Positions 8,424 to 19,373 of a stretch of DNA of 64,000 nt are shown here, piece after piece. The stretch covers positions 1 through 64,000 of the forward strand of contig NZ_JAKNUW010000007.1 in assembly GCF_023155805.1 (NCBI RefSeq). The letters run 5' to 3'. Positions within the stretch are counted from its first letter, which is position 1; the number at the start of each line of letters is the position of its first letter. Under the pieces are notes generated by a model. It saw only the letters and a list, made by a program, of their open reading frames with translations. It did not search any database and was not told where the DNA came from. This DNA is from Micrococcus lacusdianchii (GTDB taxonomy: Bacteria > Actinomycetota > Actinomycetes > Actinomycetales > Micrococcaceae). Both the position numbers and the translations under genes were made by a program.

Positions 8424-10688
8424 ATGGAAGGTCCTGAGATCACGTTCGCCGAAGCCGTCATCGACAACGGCCGCTTCGGCTCCCGCACCGTCCGCTTCGA
8501 GACCGGCCGCCTCGCCCAGCAGGCCGCCGGCGCCGCGATGGTCTACATCGACGAGGAGACGTCGATGCTGTCCGCCACGACGGTGGGCAAGAGCCCCCGC
8601 GAGGGCTTCGACTTCTTCCCGCTGACGGTGGACGTCGAGGAGCGCATGTACGCCGCCGGCCGCATCCCCGGTTCGTTCTTCCGCCGCGAGGGTCGGCCGT
8701 CCACGGACGCCATCCTCACGTGCCGCCTGATCGACCGCCCGCTGCGTCCGGCCTTCACCAAGGGCATTCGCAACGAGGTCCAGGTCGTCGTGACCGTCAC
8801 CTCGATCGCCCCGGACGAGATCTACGACACGGTGGCCATCAACGCCGCCTCGCTGTCCACCCAGCTCTCCGGCCTGCCGTTCTCCGGCCCCATCGGCGGC
8901 GTGCGCATGGCCCTGATCGACGACGGTTCGGGCCAGCGCCAGTGGGTCGCCTTCCCGAAGCACTCCCAGCTGCAGGACGCCGTGTTCAACATGGCCGTGG
9001 CCGGCCGCGTGGTGGGCGACGACGTCGCGATCATGATGGTCGAGGCGGAGGCGGGCGACAACGCGTGGGAGCTGATCAAGGATCGCGGCGCCCAGGCCCC
9101 CACCGAGGAGGTCGTGGCCGAGGGCCTCGAGGCCGCCAAGCCCTTCATCCGCGCCCTGTGCGAGGCGCAGGCGGACCTGGTCTCCCGCGCCGGCAAGGAC
9201 CCGGTGGAGGTGCCCGTCTTCACGGACTACGAGGAGGACGCGTACGCCGCCGTGGAGAAGCTCGCCACGGACCGCCTGACCGAGATCTTCTCGATCGGGG
9301 ACAAGCAGGAGCGCGAGGCCGCCTCGGACGCCTACCACCTCGAGGTCATCGAGGAGCTCGCGGGCGAGGGCAAGGAGTTCGAGGAGCGCCGCGGGGAGGT
9401 CGCCAAGGCCTACGGCTCGCTGACCAAGCAGATCGTGCGCCGCCGGATCCTCAAGGACCAGGTGCGCATCGACGGTCGCGGCCTGACGGACATCCGCAAG
9501 CTGACCGCCGAGGTCGAGGTGCTGCCGCGCGTGCACGGCTCCGCGATCTTCGAGCGCGGCGAGACCCAGATCATGGGCGTGACCACGCTCAACATGCTCA
9601 AGATGGAGCAGCAGATCGACTCGCTGGCCCCCACCAGCTCCAAGCGGTACATGCACCACTACAACTTCCCGCCCTACTCCACGGGCGAGACCGGCCGCGT
9701 GGGCTCCCCGAAGCGCCGCGAGATCGGCCACGGCGCCCTCGCCGAGCGCGCCCTGGTGCCCGTGCTGCCCTCGCGTGAGGAGTTCCCCTACGCGATCCGC
9801 CAGGTCTCCGAGGCCCTCGGCTCCAACGGCTCCACGTCCATGGGCTCCGTGTGCGCCTCCACCCTGTCCCTGCTGAACGCGGGCGTGCCGCTGCGCGCCC
9901 ACGTGGCCGGCATCGCCATGGGCCTGGTCTCCGCCGAGGTGGACGGCCAGACCCAGTACGCGGCGCTGACCGACATCCTCGGCGCCGAGGACGCGTTCGG
10001 CGACATGGACTTCAAGGTGGCCGGCACGTCCGAGTTCGTCACCGCCATCCAGCTGGACACCAAGCTGGACGGCATCCCCGCCTCCGTGCTGGCCGGTGCG
10101 CTGACCCAGGCCCGCGAGGCCCGGCTGCACATCCTCTCGGTCCTCGAGGCCGCGATCGACCAGCCGGACGAGCTCGCCCCCACCGCGCCGCGGATCATCT
10201 CCGTGCGCATCCCGGTGGACAAGATCGGCGCGGTCATCGGCCCCAAGGGCGCCATGATCAACCAGATCCAGGACGACACGGGCGCGGACATCACCATCGA
10301 GGACGACGGCACCGTGCTGATCGGCGCCACCGACGGCGCCTCGGCCGAGGCCGCGCGCTCCGCCGTGAACGCGATCGCCAACCCGCAGGTCCCCGAGGTC
10401 GGCGAGCGCTACCTCGGCACCGTGGTGAAGCTGACCTCGTTCGGCGCGTTCGTCTCGCTCACCCCGGGCAAGGACGGCCTCCTGCACATCTCGGAGCTGC
10501 GCAAGCTCAACGAGGGCCAGCGCGTGGAGGACGTCGAGGACGTGCTCGGCGTGGGCCAGAAGGTCCAGGTGGAGATCACCAAGATCGACGACCGCGGGAA
10601 GCTGTCGCTCGCCCCGGTGGTGGCGGACGACGACGCCGCCCAGGCCGAGACGGCCGACGCGCTGGAGTCCTCGGGCCTCGAGGCCTGA
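8424..10688 (+). CDS. pnp: Polyribonucleotide nucleotidyltransferase (PNPase)
   Basis: Phosphorolytic 3'-5' exoribonuclease, also able to make RNA tails. The 754-aa product has two RNase PH domains separated by an all-helical region (first core from about residue 10, second from about residue 345 with [13 protein letters not shown]), a KH domain from about 590 with [12 protein letters not shown], and an S1 domain from about 660 with [13 protein letters not shown]. The ATG at 8424 has a strong AAGGAGGG upstream. A terminator hairpin follows at 10727. Confidence 0.98.
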   Translation: MEGPEITFAEAVIDNGRFGSRTVRFETGRLAQQAAGAAMVYIDEETSMLSATTVGKSPREGFDFFPLTVDVEERMYAAGRIPGSFFRREGRPSTDAILTCRLIDRPLRPAFTKGIRNEVQVVVTVTSIAPDEIYDTVAINAASLSTQLSGLPFSGPIGGVRMALIDDGSGQRQWVAFPKHSQLQDAVFNMAVAGRVVGDDVAIMMVEAEAGDNAWELIKDRGAQAPTEEVVAEGLEAAKPFIRALCEAQADLVSRAGKDPVEVPVFTDYEEDAYAAVEKLATDRLTEIFSIGDKQEREAASDAYHLEVIEELAGEGKEFEERRGEVAKAYGSLTKQIVRRRILKDQVRIDGRGLTDIRKLTAEVEVLPRVHGSAIFERGETQIMGVTTLNMLKMEQQIDSLAPTSSKRYMHHYNFPPYSTGETGRVGSPKRREIGHGALAERALVPVLPSREEFPYAIRQVSEALGSNGSTSMGSVCASTLSLLNAGVPLRAHVAGIAMGLVSAEVDGQTQYAALTDILGAEDAFGDMDFKVAGTSEFVTAIQLDTKLDGIPASVLAGALTQAREARLHILSVLEAAIDQPDELAPTAPRIISVRIPVDKIGAVIGPKGAMINQIQDDTGADITIEDDGTVLIGATDGASAEAARSAVNAIANPQVPEVGERYLGTVVKLTSFGAFVSLTPGKDGLLHISELRKLNEGQRVEDVEDVLGVGQKVQVEITKIDDRGKLSLAPVVADDDAAQAETADALESSGLEA

Positions 10689-10726
10689 TCCCGCCCGCCG
10701 CGGCGGCCCCACCCGCCCGGCACCGT

Positions 10727-10765
10727 ACGGCGCCCCGTCCCTCCGCGTGAGGGGCGGGGCGCCGT
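10727..10765 (+). terminator. Terminator after pnp
   Basis: A 17-bp stem (10727-10743 with 10749-10765, one G-U pair) closes a CGCGT loop, 39 nt after the pnp stop. No T tract follows; the trailing bases are CGTCG, as also after the prfB hairpin. Confidence 0.8.
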
Positions 10766-10772
10766 CGTCGGT

Positions 10773-11077
10773 TCAGCGGCGGCGTGTGAGCAGAGCCAGG
10801 GCCGGATTCACGAGGGGTGCAGGCACCCAGGAGCCCGTGAGCATCAGCACGAAGAAGGCGAACTCCCAGCCGAGATCCCACCCGCCCGAGCGCATCGACG
10901 AGTCCAGCGCCCTCAGGGGAGGGCCAGCCCGGCGACGTAGGCGGCCAGGCCGCCGTCCACGATGATCGGCACCACTCCTTGGCCTGCGAAGACGAACGTG
11001 CCGCCCAGCAGGAGGAGCAGGGCGAGGACGAGCCGGGAGGGACGGGCGGGGGCGGAGTCCGGGCGGGCGGGCCTCAT
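10773..11077 (-). pseudogene. Small membrane protein gene, apparently frameshifted
   Basis: From ATG 11077 the frame gives 54 aa with one hydrophobic stretch (LVLALLLLLGGTFVFAGQGV) and stops at 10913 just after GLALP. Shifting by one base at the CCCC run before that stop continues as ALDSSMRSGGWDLGWEFAFF and a second hydrophobic stretch, ending LALLTRRR at 10773. Together the halves read as one ~100-aa two-to-three-helix protein. Either the gene is broken by a 1-nt indel, or the base call is wrong. The alternative is two unrelated chance ORFs. Confidence 0.4.
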
Positions 11078-11144
11078 GGGGCGAGGCCAGCCCGGCGCTC
11101 CGGGGCGGACAACGGGGCCGCGGGCGGCTGACACAATGGCGGGC

Positions 11145-12461
11145 ATGACTGTGCTCCGAGAGATCCCCCTGGACTTCGAGGGCGTGCTGGCCGCCGAGAG
11201 CGGGTCCGAGGTGCGCCGTTCCGTGCTGCCCGGCGGGGTGCGCGTGCTCACCGAGTCCATGCCGGACCAGCGCTCCGTGACCGTCGGCTACTGGGTGGCC
11301 GTGGGCTCCCGGGACGAGTCGCCGGAGGGGTTCGGCGCCACCCACTTCCTCGAGCACCTGCTGTTCAAGGGCACGCGCACGCGCAGCGCCATGGACATCG
11401 CCGTGGCGTTCGACCGGGTGGGCGGCGAGTCCAACGCCGGCACGGCCAAGGAGTCCACGGTCTACCACGCGCGCGTCCTGGACGAGGACCTGCCCATGGC
11501 CGTGGACGTGCTGACGGACATGGTCACCTCCTCCCTGATCGACCCGGACGAGCTCGAGACCGAGCGCGGGGTCATCCTCGAGGAGCTCGCGATGGACGCC
11601 GACGACCCGGTGGACGTGGCCCACGAGGAGCTGGCCGGCGTCGTGCTGGACGGGCACCCGCTGGGCCGGCCGATCGGCGGCACCCCGGAGACCATCCGCG
11701 CCGTCACGCGCGAGCATGTCATGGACCACTACCGGCGCTGGTACCGCCCGGACGAGCTGGTCATCACGGCCGCCGGCCACCTGGACCACGACGACGTCTG
11801 CCGCCTCGTGCTCTCCGCCCTCCACCAGTCGGGCTGGGACCTGCGGCCGGGCGCGGCGCCCGCGCCCCGCCGGACCGTGGACACCGCCGCGGCCGCCGCG
11901 GCCCGCGTGCGCCCGGGCGTCCACACGGTGGAGAAGGCGGTGGAGCAGGCCAACGTGATCGTCGGCGGGCGCTCCCTGTCCACCACGGACCCGGACCGGT
12001 TCGCGCTCGGGGTCATGATGTCCGTGCTCGGCGGCGGCATGTCCTCGCGCCTGTTCCAGGAGGTCCGCGAGAAGCGCGGACTGGCGTACTCGACGTACTC
12101 GTTCTCCGCCGGCTACTCCGACGCCGGCTACTACGGGCTCTACGCCGGGTGCCAGCCCGAGCGCGTGGACGAGGTGGCCGCGCTCATGACGGCCGAGTTC
12201 GAGCGCATGGCGCTGGAGGAGGTCACCGGCGAGGAGCTCGAGCGCGCGCACGGGCAGATCTGCGGCGGCACCGTGCTCGGCATGGAGTCCACCGGCGCGC
12301 GCATGTCCCGGCTGGGCCGGGCCGAGCTGGTCACGGGGGAGTTCGCGGACCTCTCCGCCTCCCTCGCGCGGGTGCGCGCCGTGGACGCCGGTCAGGTGCG
12401 CGCGGTGGCCGCCCGCCTGGCCGAGGGGGAGCGGGCCCGCGTCGTCGTGGCCCCGGCCTGA
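11145..12461 (+). CDS. M16-family zinc metallopeptidase
   Basis: Pitrilysin-family peptidase of about 438 aa. The inverted zinc motif HFLEH (His67, Glu70, His71) lies in ATHFLEHLLFKGT, and a distal Glu follows in the ERGVILEELAMD segment. The C-terminal half has the family GGGMSSRLFQEVREKRGLAY motif. It is the usual neighbour of pnp in actinobacteria. An ATG at 11136 is in frame, but the -10-like CACAAT (11132-11137) overlaps it and lies 7 nt before ATG 11145, favouring the latter. No signal peptide is seen, so it is probably cytoplasmic. Confidence 0.92.
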   Translation: MTVLREIPLDFEGVLAAESGSEVRRSVLPGGVRVLTESMPDQRSVTVGYWVAVGSRDESPEGFGATHFLEHLLFKGTRTRSAMDIAVAFDRVGGESNAGTAKESTVYHARVLDEDLPMAVDVLTDMVTSSLIDPDELETERGVILEELAMDADDPVDVAHEELAGVVLDGHPLGRPIGGTPETIRAVTREHVMDHYRRWYRPDELVITAAGHLDHDDVCRLVLSALHQSGWDLRPGAAPAPRRTVDTAAAAAARVRPGVHTVEKAVEQANVIVGGRSLSTTDPDRFALGVMMSVLGGGMSSRLFQEVREKRGLAYSTYSFSAGYSDAGYYGLYAGCQPERVDEVAALMTAEFERMALEEVTGEELERAHGQICGGTVLGMESTGARMSRLGRAELVTGEFADLSASLARVRAVDAGQVRAVAARLAEGERARVVVAPA

Positions 12462-12475
12462 GCCGCCCACGCGCG

Positions 12476-12481
12476 TAGGCT
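12476..12481 (+). promoter_or_regulatory. -10 element of dapB (leaderless)
   Basis: TAGGCT lies 6 nt before the dapB ATG and partly follows the M16 stop region, so dapB has its own promoter and no 5' leader. Confidence 0.65.
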
Positions 12482-12487
12482 GAGCAC

Positions 12488-13276
12488 ATGAGCGAGACCA
12501 CCCCCACCACCCCCGCGCCCGCGGACGCCGTGCCGCGCGTGGCGATCCTGGGCGCCGGCGGCAAGATGGGCCGCCACGCCGTGCCCGCCGTGCGCGAGGC
12601 CGCCGGGCTCGAGCTGGTCGCCGAGCTGGGCTCGCGGGACCCGCTGCAGGCCGTGCTCGACGCCGGCGCCACCCACGTCCTGGACCTCACGGTCCCGGAC
12701 GCCTCGCCGGACCACGTGGCCTTCGCGGTGGAGCACGGCCTCCACGCCGTGGTGGGCACCTCGGGCTGGGACGCCGAGCGCCGTTCCGCCCTCGAGGCGC
12801 AGCTGGCCGAGCACCCCGGGGTGGGCGTGCTGATCGCCCCGAACTTCTCCGTGGGCTCCGTCCTCGCCACCGCCTTCGCGGCGAAGGCCGCCCGCTGGTT
12901 CGAGTCCGTCGAGGTGGTCGAGCTGCACCACCCCGCCAAGCTGGACGCCCCCTCGGGCACCGCGGTCCGCACCGCCGAGATGATCGGGGATGCCCGGGCC
13001 GCCGCCGGCGTGGACCCCTCCCCGGACGCCACCGAGCGGGACCCGGACGGGGCGCGCGGCGCCGTCGTGAACGGGGTGCACGTGCACGCGGTGCGCCTGC
13101 GCGGCCTCGAGGCCCACCAGGAGGTGCTGATGGGCGGGCCCGGAGAGCAGCTGACCGTCCGCCACGACGCCTACGACCGCGGCGCCTACATGCCCGGCGT
13201 GGTGCTGGGTCTGCGCACCGTGGCCTCGCGCCCGGGGCTCACCTATGGCCTGGACGGCGTCCTTGAGCTCGACTGA
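12488..13276 (+). CDS. dapB: 4-hydroxy-tetrahydrodipicolinate reductase
   Basis: NAD(P)H-dependent step of lysine and meso-diaminopimelate synthesis. The 262-aa product has the N-terminal Rossmann motif VAILGAGGKMGRH and the family signature ELHHPAKLDAPSGTA, which contains the catalytic His pair and Lys. Length is normal (245-270). dapA lies 1.9 kb downstream and dapF 14 kb downstream, so three lysine/DAP genes are in this window but not in one operon. The ATG is fixed by a leaderless promoter. Confidence 0.97.
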   Translation: MSETTPTTPAPADAVPRVAILGAGGKMGRHAVPAVREAAGLELVAELGSRDPLQAVLDAGATHVLDLTVPDASPDHVAFAVEHGLHAVVGTSGWDAERRSALEAQLAEHPGVGVLIAPNFSVGSVLATAFAAKAARWFESVEVVELHHPAKLDAPSGTAVRTAEMIGDARAAAGVDPSPDATERDPDGARGAVVNGVHVHAVRLRGLEAHQEVLMGGPGEQLTVRHDAYDRGAYMPGVVLGLRTVASRPGLTYGLDGVLELD

Positions 13277-13763
13277 CCGCGCCGCCGCCACCGTCTCCGC
13301 CTCCCCGGCCGGCGGGGCGACCCTGCGTTCCAAGCTGTGGGTGGCGTTCGTCGTGCTGCTCACGCTGTTCTTCGCGTTCTTCGTGGTGCGGGCGGCCGTG
13401 GCCCTGATCGGGGCGGGCGGCGCGCTGCCCGTGGCGATCGGTGTGTCCGTCATCGTGGTGGTGGCGCTCGGCCTGGCGCTGATCGGCCGTGAGCTGCTGT
13501 TCGGCCTGCAGACGGAGCGTCTCGCGGCGATCCTCGAAGCCGAGGAGGGGCTCCCCGAGGACGACCTGCCGCGCTCCCCCGGCGGGCGGATCGACCGTGC
13601 CGCCGCCGACGCGCAGTTCGCGGGGTTCGCCGAGGCCGTCCGCGCCGCTCCCCACGACTGGCGCGCCCGCTACCGCCTCTCCCTGGCCTATGCGGCCGCC
13701 GGAGATCGCCCGCGCGCCCGTGCCGCAGCCCGCGAGGCCGTCCGCCTGCACCGGGTGGGCTGA
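13245..13763 (+). CDS. Membrane protein with C-terminal TPR-like segment
   Basis: A 172-aa protein with two transmembrane helices (about residues 30-55 and 62-82) and a soluble tail whose end (DWRARYRLSLAYAAAGDRPRA) reads as one tetratricopeptide helix pair. The ATG at 13245 overlaps dapB by 32 nt; an in-frame TTG at 13263 would reduce the overlap to 14 nt and could be the true start. The overlap implies coupling to dapB. The role is unknown; a protein-interaction tail facing the cytoplasm is likely. Confidence 0.75.
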   Translation: MAWTASLSSTDRAAATVSASPAGGATLRSKLWVAFVVLLTLFFAFFVVRAAVALIGAGGALPVAIGVSVIVVVALGLALIGRELLFGLQTERLAAILEAEEGLPEDDLPRSPGGRIDRAAADAQFAGFAEAVRAAPHDWRARYRLSLAYAAAGDRPRARAAAREAVRLHRVG

Positions 13764-13779
13764 CGCCGCGGGCTCATGC

Positions 13780-14988
13780 TCAGCGCGGGCCCGGGCCGAC
13801 GCCGGGGCGGGCGTCCTCGCCCCGGCGCGCGAGCCGCCGCATCCCCGTCTCGAGGGGTCCGTCCGCGCCCGTGCGCGCCGCCGCCCACCCGGCCGCGAGG
13901 AAGAGCATCCACAGCACGGCCGCCGCGGCGAGTCCGCGGAACGGGACACCGGCGGCCATGAGCGCACCCAGCAGCACGAGGTGCCCCACGTAGAGGGTCA
14001 GGGAGAGGCGCCCGACGCCGGGCAGCACCCCGGCGCCCGGCGCGCGTCCGCGCCGACGGGACAGCAGCAGGCAGAGGCCCAGCACGGCCACGGCCCAGCC
14101 CAGCGCCCGGACGGCCTCGAGCGGGGACCCGCCGTGCGGGGTCGCGAGCGCCAGCCACAGCGGGTCGGGGATGAGCCACGCCAGCCGGTGCTCGCCCGTG
14201 AGCAGGGTCGTGGCCAGCTCCTCCGGGGCGGCGCCCGTCGCCGCCGCGATCCGCGCCACCACGCCGTCCGCCCCGCGCACGGCCGCCCCGACCCCGAGGG
14301 CCGCCGCCCCCGCCCCGACGCCCCCCACGGCCAGGAGAGCAGCCGTCCGCGGGGCGCGCAGGTCCAGCCGCCCGATCGCCAGGCCGGCCACCAGGAAGGC
14401 GCCCCAGGACAGGACCGGGTAGTAGCCGGTCACCAGGAGGTCGGTGAGCAGCAGGGCGGGGGTGGCCAGATCCGTCGGGGCGGGGGAGGTCCACAGGCGC
14501 GCCCCCTGCAGGAACTCCTCCCGGCCGAGCAGCGCCTGACCGGCGGCCCGCAGCCCGAAGACGAGCACCGGCCCCAGGACCAGCCAGGCCCCCGCGAGGG
14601 CTGCCAGCGCCCCGCCGCGCAGCCGCAGCAGTGGCAGGGCGAGGAGGAAGAGGAGCGCGTAGTGGCACAGGATCACGGCCACCGGGGTGCCCAGCGCCCC
14701 GCACACCAGCCCGAGCACGAACAGCACTCCGGCACGGCGGAGTGTGCGGCGGCGTAGCACGGCGGCCGCGGTGGCCGGCACGGGCTCGGGGCCGCCCGCG
14801 GCGAGGGCCAGGCCCACGCCGGCGAGCGTCACGAACAGGGCGGCCGCGCCGCCGGAGAACACGAGGTGCAGCGGATCGGGGTGGCCCGCCGCGGTCGCCG
14901 GGTCGGTCACGTGGACGGCGGCGAGCCCCAGCAGGGCGACGCCGCGGGCGGCGTCGACCCCGGTCAGCCGGTGGGGGAGGACGGGCAT
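13780..14988 (-). CDS. Polytopic membrane protein, DUF418/DUF1624-type
   Basis: A 402-aa protein with about ten hydrophobic helices. The N-terminal signature RLTGVDAARGVALLGLAAVHV is typical of the heparan-alpha-glucosaminide acetyltransferase-like (DUF1624) and DUF418 membrane families; a late GRLSLTLYVGHLVLL segment fits the DUF418 C-terminal region. Such proteins are presumed acyl- or group-transferases, but the substrate is unknown. The ATG at 14988 has a weak CGAGG upstream; a GTG six bases further up is possible. It converges with the preceding gene and diverges from dapA. Confidence 0.8.
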   Translation of the reverse strand: MPVLPHRLTGVDAARGVALLGLAAVHVTDPATAAGHPDPLHLVFSGGAAALFVTLAGVGLALAAGGPEPVPATAAAVLRRRTLRRAGVLFVLGLVCGALGTPVAVILCHYALLFLLALPLLRLRGGALAALAGAWLVLGPVLVFGLRAAGQALLGREEFLQGARLWTSPAPTDLATPALLLTDLLVTGYYPVLSWGAFLVAGLAIGRLDLRAPRTAALLAVGGVGAGAAALGVGAAVRGADGVVARIAAATGAAPEELATTLLTGEHRLAWLIPDPLWLALATPHGGSPLEAVRALGWAVAVLGLCLLLSRRRGRAPGAGVLPGVGRLSLTLYVGHLVLLGALMAAGVPFRGLAAAAVLWMLFLAAGWAAARTGADGPLETGMRRLARRGEDARPGVGPGPR

Positions 14989-15113
14989 GGACACCTCGGG
15001 GGACGGGGCCGCGCCGGGCGCGGCGGGACGGAGGGCCGGGGGCGGGTCGCGACGTGTGGGGACGCCCGGCGTCGCAGGCCCGCCGCACACGGGGACGGGG
15101 CCATCCTCGCAGG

Positions 15114-15119
15114 TAGGGT
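15114..15119 (+). promoter_or_regulatory. -10 element of dapA (leaderless)
   Basis: TAGGGT lies 7 nt before the dapA ATG. Confidence 0.65.
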
Positions 15120-15126
15120 GTGCCCC

Positions 15127-16044
15127 ATGACTGCCGCGCCTGGACCCGTGAACCCGTCCGACCTGCCCTTCGGCACCGTCGTGCCCGCCATGGTGACGCC
15201 GATGGACCGGGACGGCGCCGTCGATCTGGAGGCGGCCGCGGCCCTGGCCCGGCACCTCGTGGACGGGGGGGCGGACGGCCTCGTGGTCACCGGCACCACG
15301 GGCGAGACCTCCACGCTCACGGACGAGGAGAACCTCGCCATGTTCCGCACGGTGGTGGAGGCGGTGGGGGACCGGGCGAAGGTGATCGCGGGCACCGGCA
15401 CGAACGACACGGCCCACTCCGTGGAGCTCTCCCGCCGGGCCGCCGAGACCGGCGTCGACGGCCTGCTGATCGTCACCCCGTACTACAACAAGCCCAACCA
15501 GGCCGGCATCCGCGCCCACTTCGAGGCGATCGCCGACGCGGCCGGGCTGCCCGTGATGGTGTACGACATCCCCGGCCGCTCCGTCATGCCGATCGAGCCG
15601 AAGACCCTGATCGCGCTCGCGGCGCACGAGAACATCGTGGCCCTCAAGGACGCCAAGGGCGACCTGCAGTCCACCACCACGGTGCTGGCCCACACGGACC
15701 TCCAGCTGTACTCGGGCGACGACGGTGCGACCCTGCCGCTCATGGCGCTGGGTGCCGTCGGCGTCGTGTCCGTGGCCGCCCACGTGGCCCCCGGCCTGTA
15801 CCGCGAGCTCGTGGACGCCGTCCACGCCGGCGACCTCGCCGCGGCCCGGTCCGCGCACTACGCCCTCGACCCCGTGCAGCGCGGCATCATGGGCCATGTC
15901 CAGGGCGCGGTCGCCTCGAAGGCCGTCCTCGCCGCCCAGGGCGTCATCCCCACGGACACGGTGCGCCTGCCGCTCGTCCGCGCCACGGCGGCGGAGCTCG
16001 ACGCCATCCGCGCCGACCTCGCGGAGGCCGGCATCCGGTTCTGA
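15127..16044 (+). CDS. dapA: 4-hydroxy-tetrahydrodipicolinate synthase
   Basis: Condenses pyruvate with aspartate semialdehyde, the first committed step to DAP and lysine. The 305-aa TIM-barrel protein has the GTTGETSTL motif, the TPYYNKP motif (Tyr119-Tyr120) and the Schiff-base lysine Lys174 in ALKDAKGD. Length is normal. The start is set by the leaderless promoter and agrees with the family N-terminus. It is followed after 80 nt by ftsK, which has its own promoter. Confidence 0.97.
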   Translation: MTAAPGPVNPSDLPFGTVVPAMVTPMDRDGAVDLEAAAALARHLVDGGADGLVVTGTTGETSTLTDEENLAMFRTVVEAVGDRAKVIAGTGTNDTAHSVELSRRAAETGVDGLLIVTPYYNKPNQAGIRAHFEAIADAAGLPVMVYDIPGRSVMPIEPKTLIALAAHENIVALKDAKGDLQSTTTVLAHTDLQLYSGDDGATLPLMALGAVGVVSVAAHVAPGLYRELVDAVHAGDLAAARSAHYALDPVQRGIMGHVQGAVASKAVLAAQGVIPTDTVRLPLVRATAAELDAIRADLAEAGIRF

Positions 16045-16112
16045 CCGGTCGCGTGCCTCCGGCCGGGCCGCGCACGCCCCGTCCCCGTGCCCACCGTGTC
16101 CGGGGCGCACGG

Positions 16113-16118
16113 TACGTT
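16113..16118 (+). promoter_or_regulatory. -10 element of ftsK (leaderless)
   Basis: TACGTT lies 6 nt before the ftsK ATG. Confidence 0.6.
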
Positions 16119-16124
16119 GGATCC

Positions 16125-19100
16125 ATGGCGACCCGTACTTCCCCCGCGCGGTCGTCGTCCTCCTCGTCGAAGCCCCGGTCCGGTTCCGCCCGGTCCGTGA
16201 AGGGCTCCTCCGGGAAGGGCGCGTCCGCCGCCACCTCCGACCGCGATCAGCAGCCCGCGTTCGTGCGCGCCCTGCGCACGGCGTGGGTGGCCCTGGCCAC
16301 CCCCGTGGGCGCCGCCGTGCGCAAGGCCGGACCCGACGTGCGCATCCCGCGGGAGGACCGCCGGGACGGCACCGGGCTCCTCCTGATCCTGATCGCCGCG
16401 CTCGTCGCCGCGATCGAGTGGTGGGGACTGCGGGACACGGCGGTGGGGCGCGTGGTCCACTCCGTGGTCGGCGGCACCGTCGGCTGGTTCGCCCTGCTCG
16501 TGCCGGTCGTGCTGACCGTGGTCGCGGTCCGCTGCTTCCGCCATCCGACCCGCCACCGGGACAACGGGCGCATCGTGATCGGCCTGCTGCTGGCCACCGT
16601 GGCCGGCAGCGGCATCGCCCACCTGGTGGGCGGCCTGCCCTCGGCGGCCGCGGCGTTCGAGGACGTCCTGCGCGCCGGCGGCATGGTGGGCTACTTCGCC
16701 ACCGTCCCCCTGGCCTCCCTCCTGACGGCGGTGCCGGTGTGGATCCTGATGCTCGCGCTGGCGGTGTTCTCCCTGCTGGTGCTCACGGCCACCCCCGTGG
16801 GCTCCATCGGGTCCCGCCTCCGCGGAGCCTACGCCTGGCTCACGGGCCAGGACGCGGAGGGGGCGGAGCGCCGCCGCCAGGAGCGGGCGGAGGCTCGGCG
16901 CGCCCGTCGTGAGGCCTCCGGCGCCGAGCACCGGGGTGAGCAGCAGGACCTGGACCTGTTCTTCGAGGACCGCCCGCAGGGGCGGACCCACCCGGACCAC
17001 GACCAGTCCTACCTGGACACCCCGCGCACCGCTCGCGGCGCGCACGCCGCTCCGGCGCGGAGGGAGAAGAGGCCCGGGCTGCTGGCCCGCCTGCTCGGCC
17101 GCCGCGGAGACCGGGAGCAGCCCCCCGCCGTGCCCGTCCGCGGGACCCGCGCCTACGACACGGCCGTGATCGAGGATGCCCCCGCGCCGGCGGGCCCCAC
17201 TGCGGTCGGATCCCATGCCGCCGGGGACCAGCCCACCGAGGTCCTCCCGCCCCCGTCGCCCCGGCGCCGCATCCGCCTGCGGCATGCGGCCCAGACGGAC
17301 GTGTTCGACGCCGAGGCCGCCCCCGGCGGGCGTCGCCGTCCCGAGCCCGACGACGACTTCGACCTCTGGGTGGACGAGGACGGCGACGACGTGGACCGGG
17401 CCGACGACGCCGACGCCCAGCCGGCCGACGACAGCCCCGCCCTGCCGCCCGGCGTGCGGCGGCCCACGGCGGCCGACCGTGCCCTCGAGCAGGTCCGCGA
17501 GCACGCCCGCTCCGTGCGGGAGTCCGCGCTCGAGGCGGAGCCGGCCCCCGCCGTCGTCGAGGCCGAGGACGAGGAGCCGCGGCAGGACCCGGCACCCGCC
17601 GTCACGCCCGCCGAGCCGGAGTCGCCCGCCGAGCCCGCACCGGCGGTGCCCTCGGTCAGTCGACCGGAGCCTGTGCCGGAGGTCTCGCATGCGCCCGCGC
17701 GCGAGGTCCAGGACACCCTGGACGGGGAGACCGTCTACGACCTGCCGCAGTCCTCCCTGCTGCCGGCCGGACCGCAGCCCAAGGAGCGCACCGAGTCCAA
17801 CGACCGCGTGGTCCGGGCCCTGACCACGACGTTCACCGAGTTCAAGGTGGACGCGCAGGTCACCGGCTTCTCCCGGGGTCCCACGGTGACCCGCTACGAG
17901 GTGGAGGTCGCCCCCGGCACCAAGGTGGAGAAGGTCACCGCCCTGGAGAAGAACATCGCCTACGCGGTGGCCTCCTCCGAGGTCCGGATCCTCAGCCCCA
18001 TCCCGGGCAAGCGCGCGATCGGCATCGAGATCCCGAACACGGACAAGGAGGTCGTCGCCCTCGGCGACGTCCTGCGCTCGCAGGCCGCCCAACGCACCGA
18101 CCACCCGATGGTGATGGGCGTCGGCAAGGACGTGGAGGGCGGCTACGTGGTGGCCAACCTGGCGAAGATGCCCCACATGCTCGTGGCAGGCGCCACCGGC
18201 GCCGGCAAGTCCTCGTTCGTGAACTCGATGATCACCTCGATCCTCATGCGCTCCACCCCGGACGAGGTGCGCATGGTGATGGTGGACCCCAAGCGCGTCG
18301 AGCTCACCGCGTACGAGGGCGTGCCCCACCTGGTCACCCCGATCATCACGAGCCCGAAGAAGGCGGCCGAGGCGCTGCAGTGGGTCGTCAAGGAGATGGA
18401 CACCCGCTACGACGACCTCGCGGCGTTCGGCTACAAGCACGTGGACGACTTCAACAAGGCCGTCCGGGCCGGCCAGGTGAAGCTGCCGCCGGACTCCAAG
18501 CGCGTGCTGCGCCCGTACCCGTACCTGCTGGTCATCGTCGATGAGCTCGCGGACCTGATGATGGTCGCCCCGCGCGACGTCGAGGACGCGATCGTGCGCA
18601 TCACCCAGCTGGCCCGTGCGGCCGGCATCCACCTCGTGCTCGCGACGCAGCGGCCGTCCGTGGACGTGGTCACGGGCCTGATCAAGGCCAACGTCCCCTC
18701 GCGGATGGCGTTCGCCACCTCCTCGGTGACCGACTCCCGCGTGGTCCTCGACCAGCCGGGCGCGGAGAAGCTCCTCGGCCAGGGCGACGCGCTGTTCCTG
18801 CCCATGGGCAAGTCCAAGCCCATGCGAGTGCAGGGCGCCTGGGTCGATGAGACCGAGATCCACGCCGTCGTGGAGCACGTGAAGACGCAGAGGCAGGTCC
18901 AGTACCGCGAGGACGTGGTCCCGGAGAAGTCCGAGAAGGTCATCGACGAGGACATCGGGGACGACCTCGACCTGCTGCTGCAGGCCGTCGAGCTCGTGGT
19001 CACCACGCAGTTCGGCTCCACGTCCATGCTGCAGCGCAAGCTCCGGGTGGGCTTCGCCAAGGCGGGCCGGCTCATGGACCTCATGGAGTCCCGCGCCGTG

Positions 19101-19373
19101 GTGGGCCCGTCCGAGGGCTCCAAGGCCCGGGACGTGCTGGTCAAGCCCGATGACCTCGCCGACGTCCTGGCCACCATCAGCGGCGACACCCCGCCCTCGC
19201 AGGCTGCCGCCCCCGCGGCCCCCGCGGCCCCGTCCGCCGGCGGCGAGGGGGACCGGTGGTCCTCGGGCGACATGGTCGGGGACGACGTGGACTCCCGTCC
19301 CGCGGCCCAGAGCTGGGACGATGAGGACGACGACGAGGGATCGGAGGACGCGTGGCAGCTGACCGGACGCTGA
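16125..19373 (+). CDS. ftsK: DNA translocase FtsK
   Basis: Septal DNA pump that clears and aligns chromosomes during division. The 1082-aa product has a Ser/Lys-rich head, four transmembrane helices (about residues 84-225), a long acidic Pro/Ala linker (about 240-540), and the motor domain with Walker [10 protein letters not shown] near residue 690 and Walker [12 protein letters not shown] near 803. The C-terminal gamma winged helix ([18 protein letters not shown], about 960) binds KOPS-type sites. The order dapA-ftsK-pgsA-cinA is common in actinobacteria. Confidence 0.97.
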   Translation: MATRTSPARSSSSSSKPRSGSARSVKGSSGKGASAATSDRDQQPAFVRALRTAWVALATPVGAAVRKAGPDVRIPREDRRDGTGLLLILIAALVAAIEWWGLRDTAVGRVVHSVVGGTVGWFALLVPVVLTVVAVRCFRHPTRHRDNGRIVIGLLLATVAGSGIAHLVGGLPSAAAAFEDVLRAGGMVGYFATVPLASLLTAVPVWILMLALAVFSLLVLTATPVGSIGSRLRGAYAWLTGQDAEGAERRRQERAEARRARREASGAEHRGEQQDLDLFFEDRPQGRTHPDHDQSYLDTPRTARGAHAAPARREKRPGLLARLLGRRGDREQPPAVPVRGTRAYDTAVIEDAPAPAGPTAVGSHAAGDQPTEVLPPPSPRRRIRLRHAAQTDVFDAEAAPGGRRRPEPDDDFDLWVDEDGDDVDRADDADAQPADDSPALPPGVRRPTAADRALEQVREHARSVRESALEAEPAPAVVEAEDEEPRQDPAPAVTPAEPESPAEPAPAVPSVSRPEPVPEVSHAPAREVQDTLDGETVYDLPQSSLLPAGPQPKERTESNDRVVRALTTTFTEFKVDAQVTGFSRGPTVTRYEVEVAPGTKVEKVTALEKNIAYAVASSEVRILSPIPGKRAIGIEIPNTDKEVVALGDVLRSQAAQRTDHPMVMGVGKDVEGGYVVANLAKMPHMLVAGATGAGKSSFVNSMITSILMRSTPDEVRMVMVDPKRVELTAYEGVPHLVTPIITSPKKAAEALQWVVKEMDTRYDDLAAFGYKHVDDFNKAVRAGQVKLPPDSKRVLRPYPYLLVIVDELADLMMVAPRDVEDAIVRITQLARAAGIHLVLATQRPSVDVVTGLIKANVPSRMAFATSSVTDSRVVLDQPGAEKLLGQGDALFLPMGKSKPMRVQGAWVDETEIHAVVEHVKTQRQVQYREDVVPEKSEKVIDEDIGDDLDLLLQAVELVVTTQFGSTSMLQRKLRVGFAKAGRLMDLMESRAVVGPSEGSKARDVLVKPDDLADVLATISGDTPPSQAAAPAAPAAPSAGGEGDRWSSGDMVGDDVDSRPAAQSWDDEDDDEGSEDAWQLTGR

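Noticed and set aside
7749-10712. 987-aa minus-strand open frame opposite rpsO-pnp
   Set aside because: Spans the antisense of two proven genes and their spacer; product has no recognisable domain or hydrophobic pattern.
15858-18878. 1006-aa minus-strand open frame opposite ftsK
   Set aside because: It is antisense to the clear dapA/ftsK coding frames and is His/Gly/Arg-rich with no domain; long antisense frames are expected at >70% GC.
15120-19373. A dapA-ftsK fusion frame of 1417 codons
   Set aside because: The first third is out-of-frame dapA sequence; the leaderless promoter and family N-terminus place the ftsK start at 16125.
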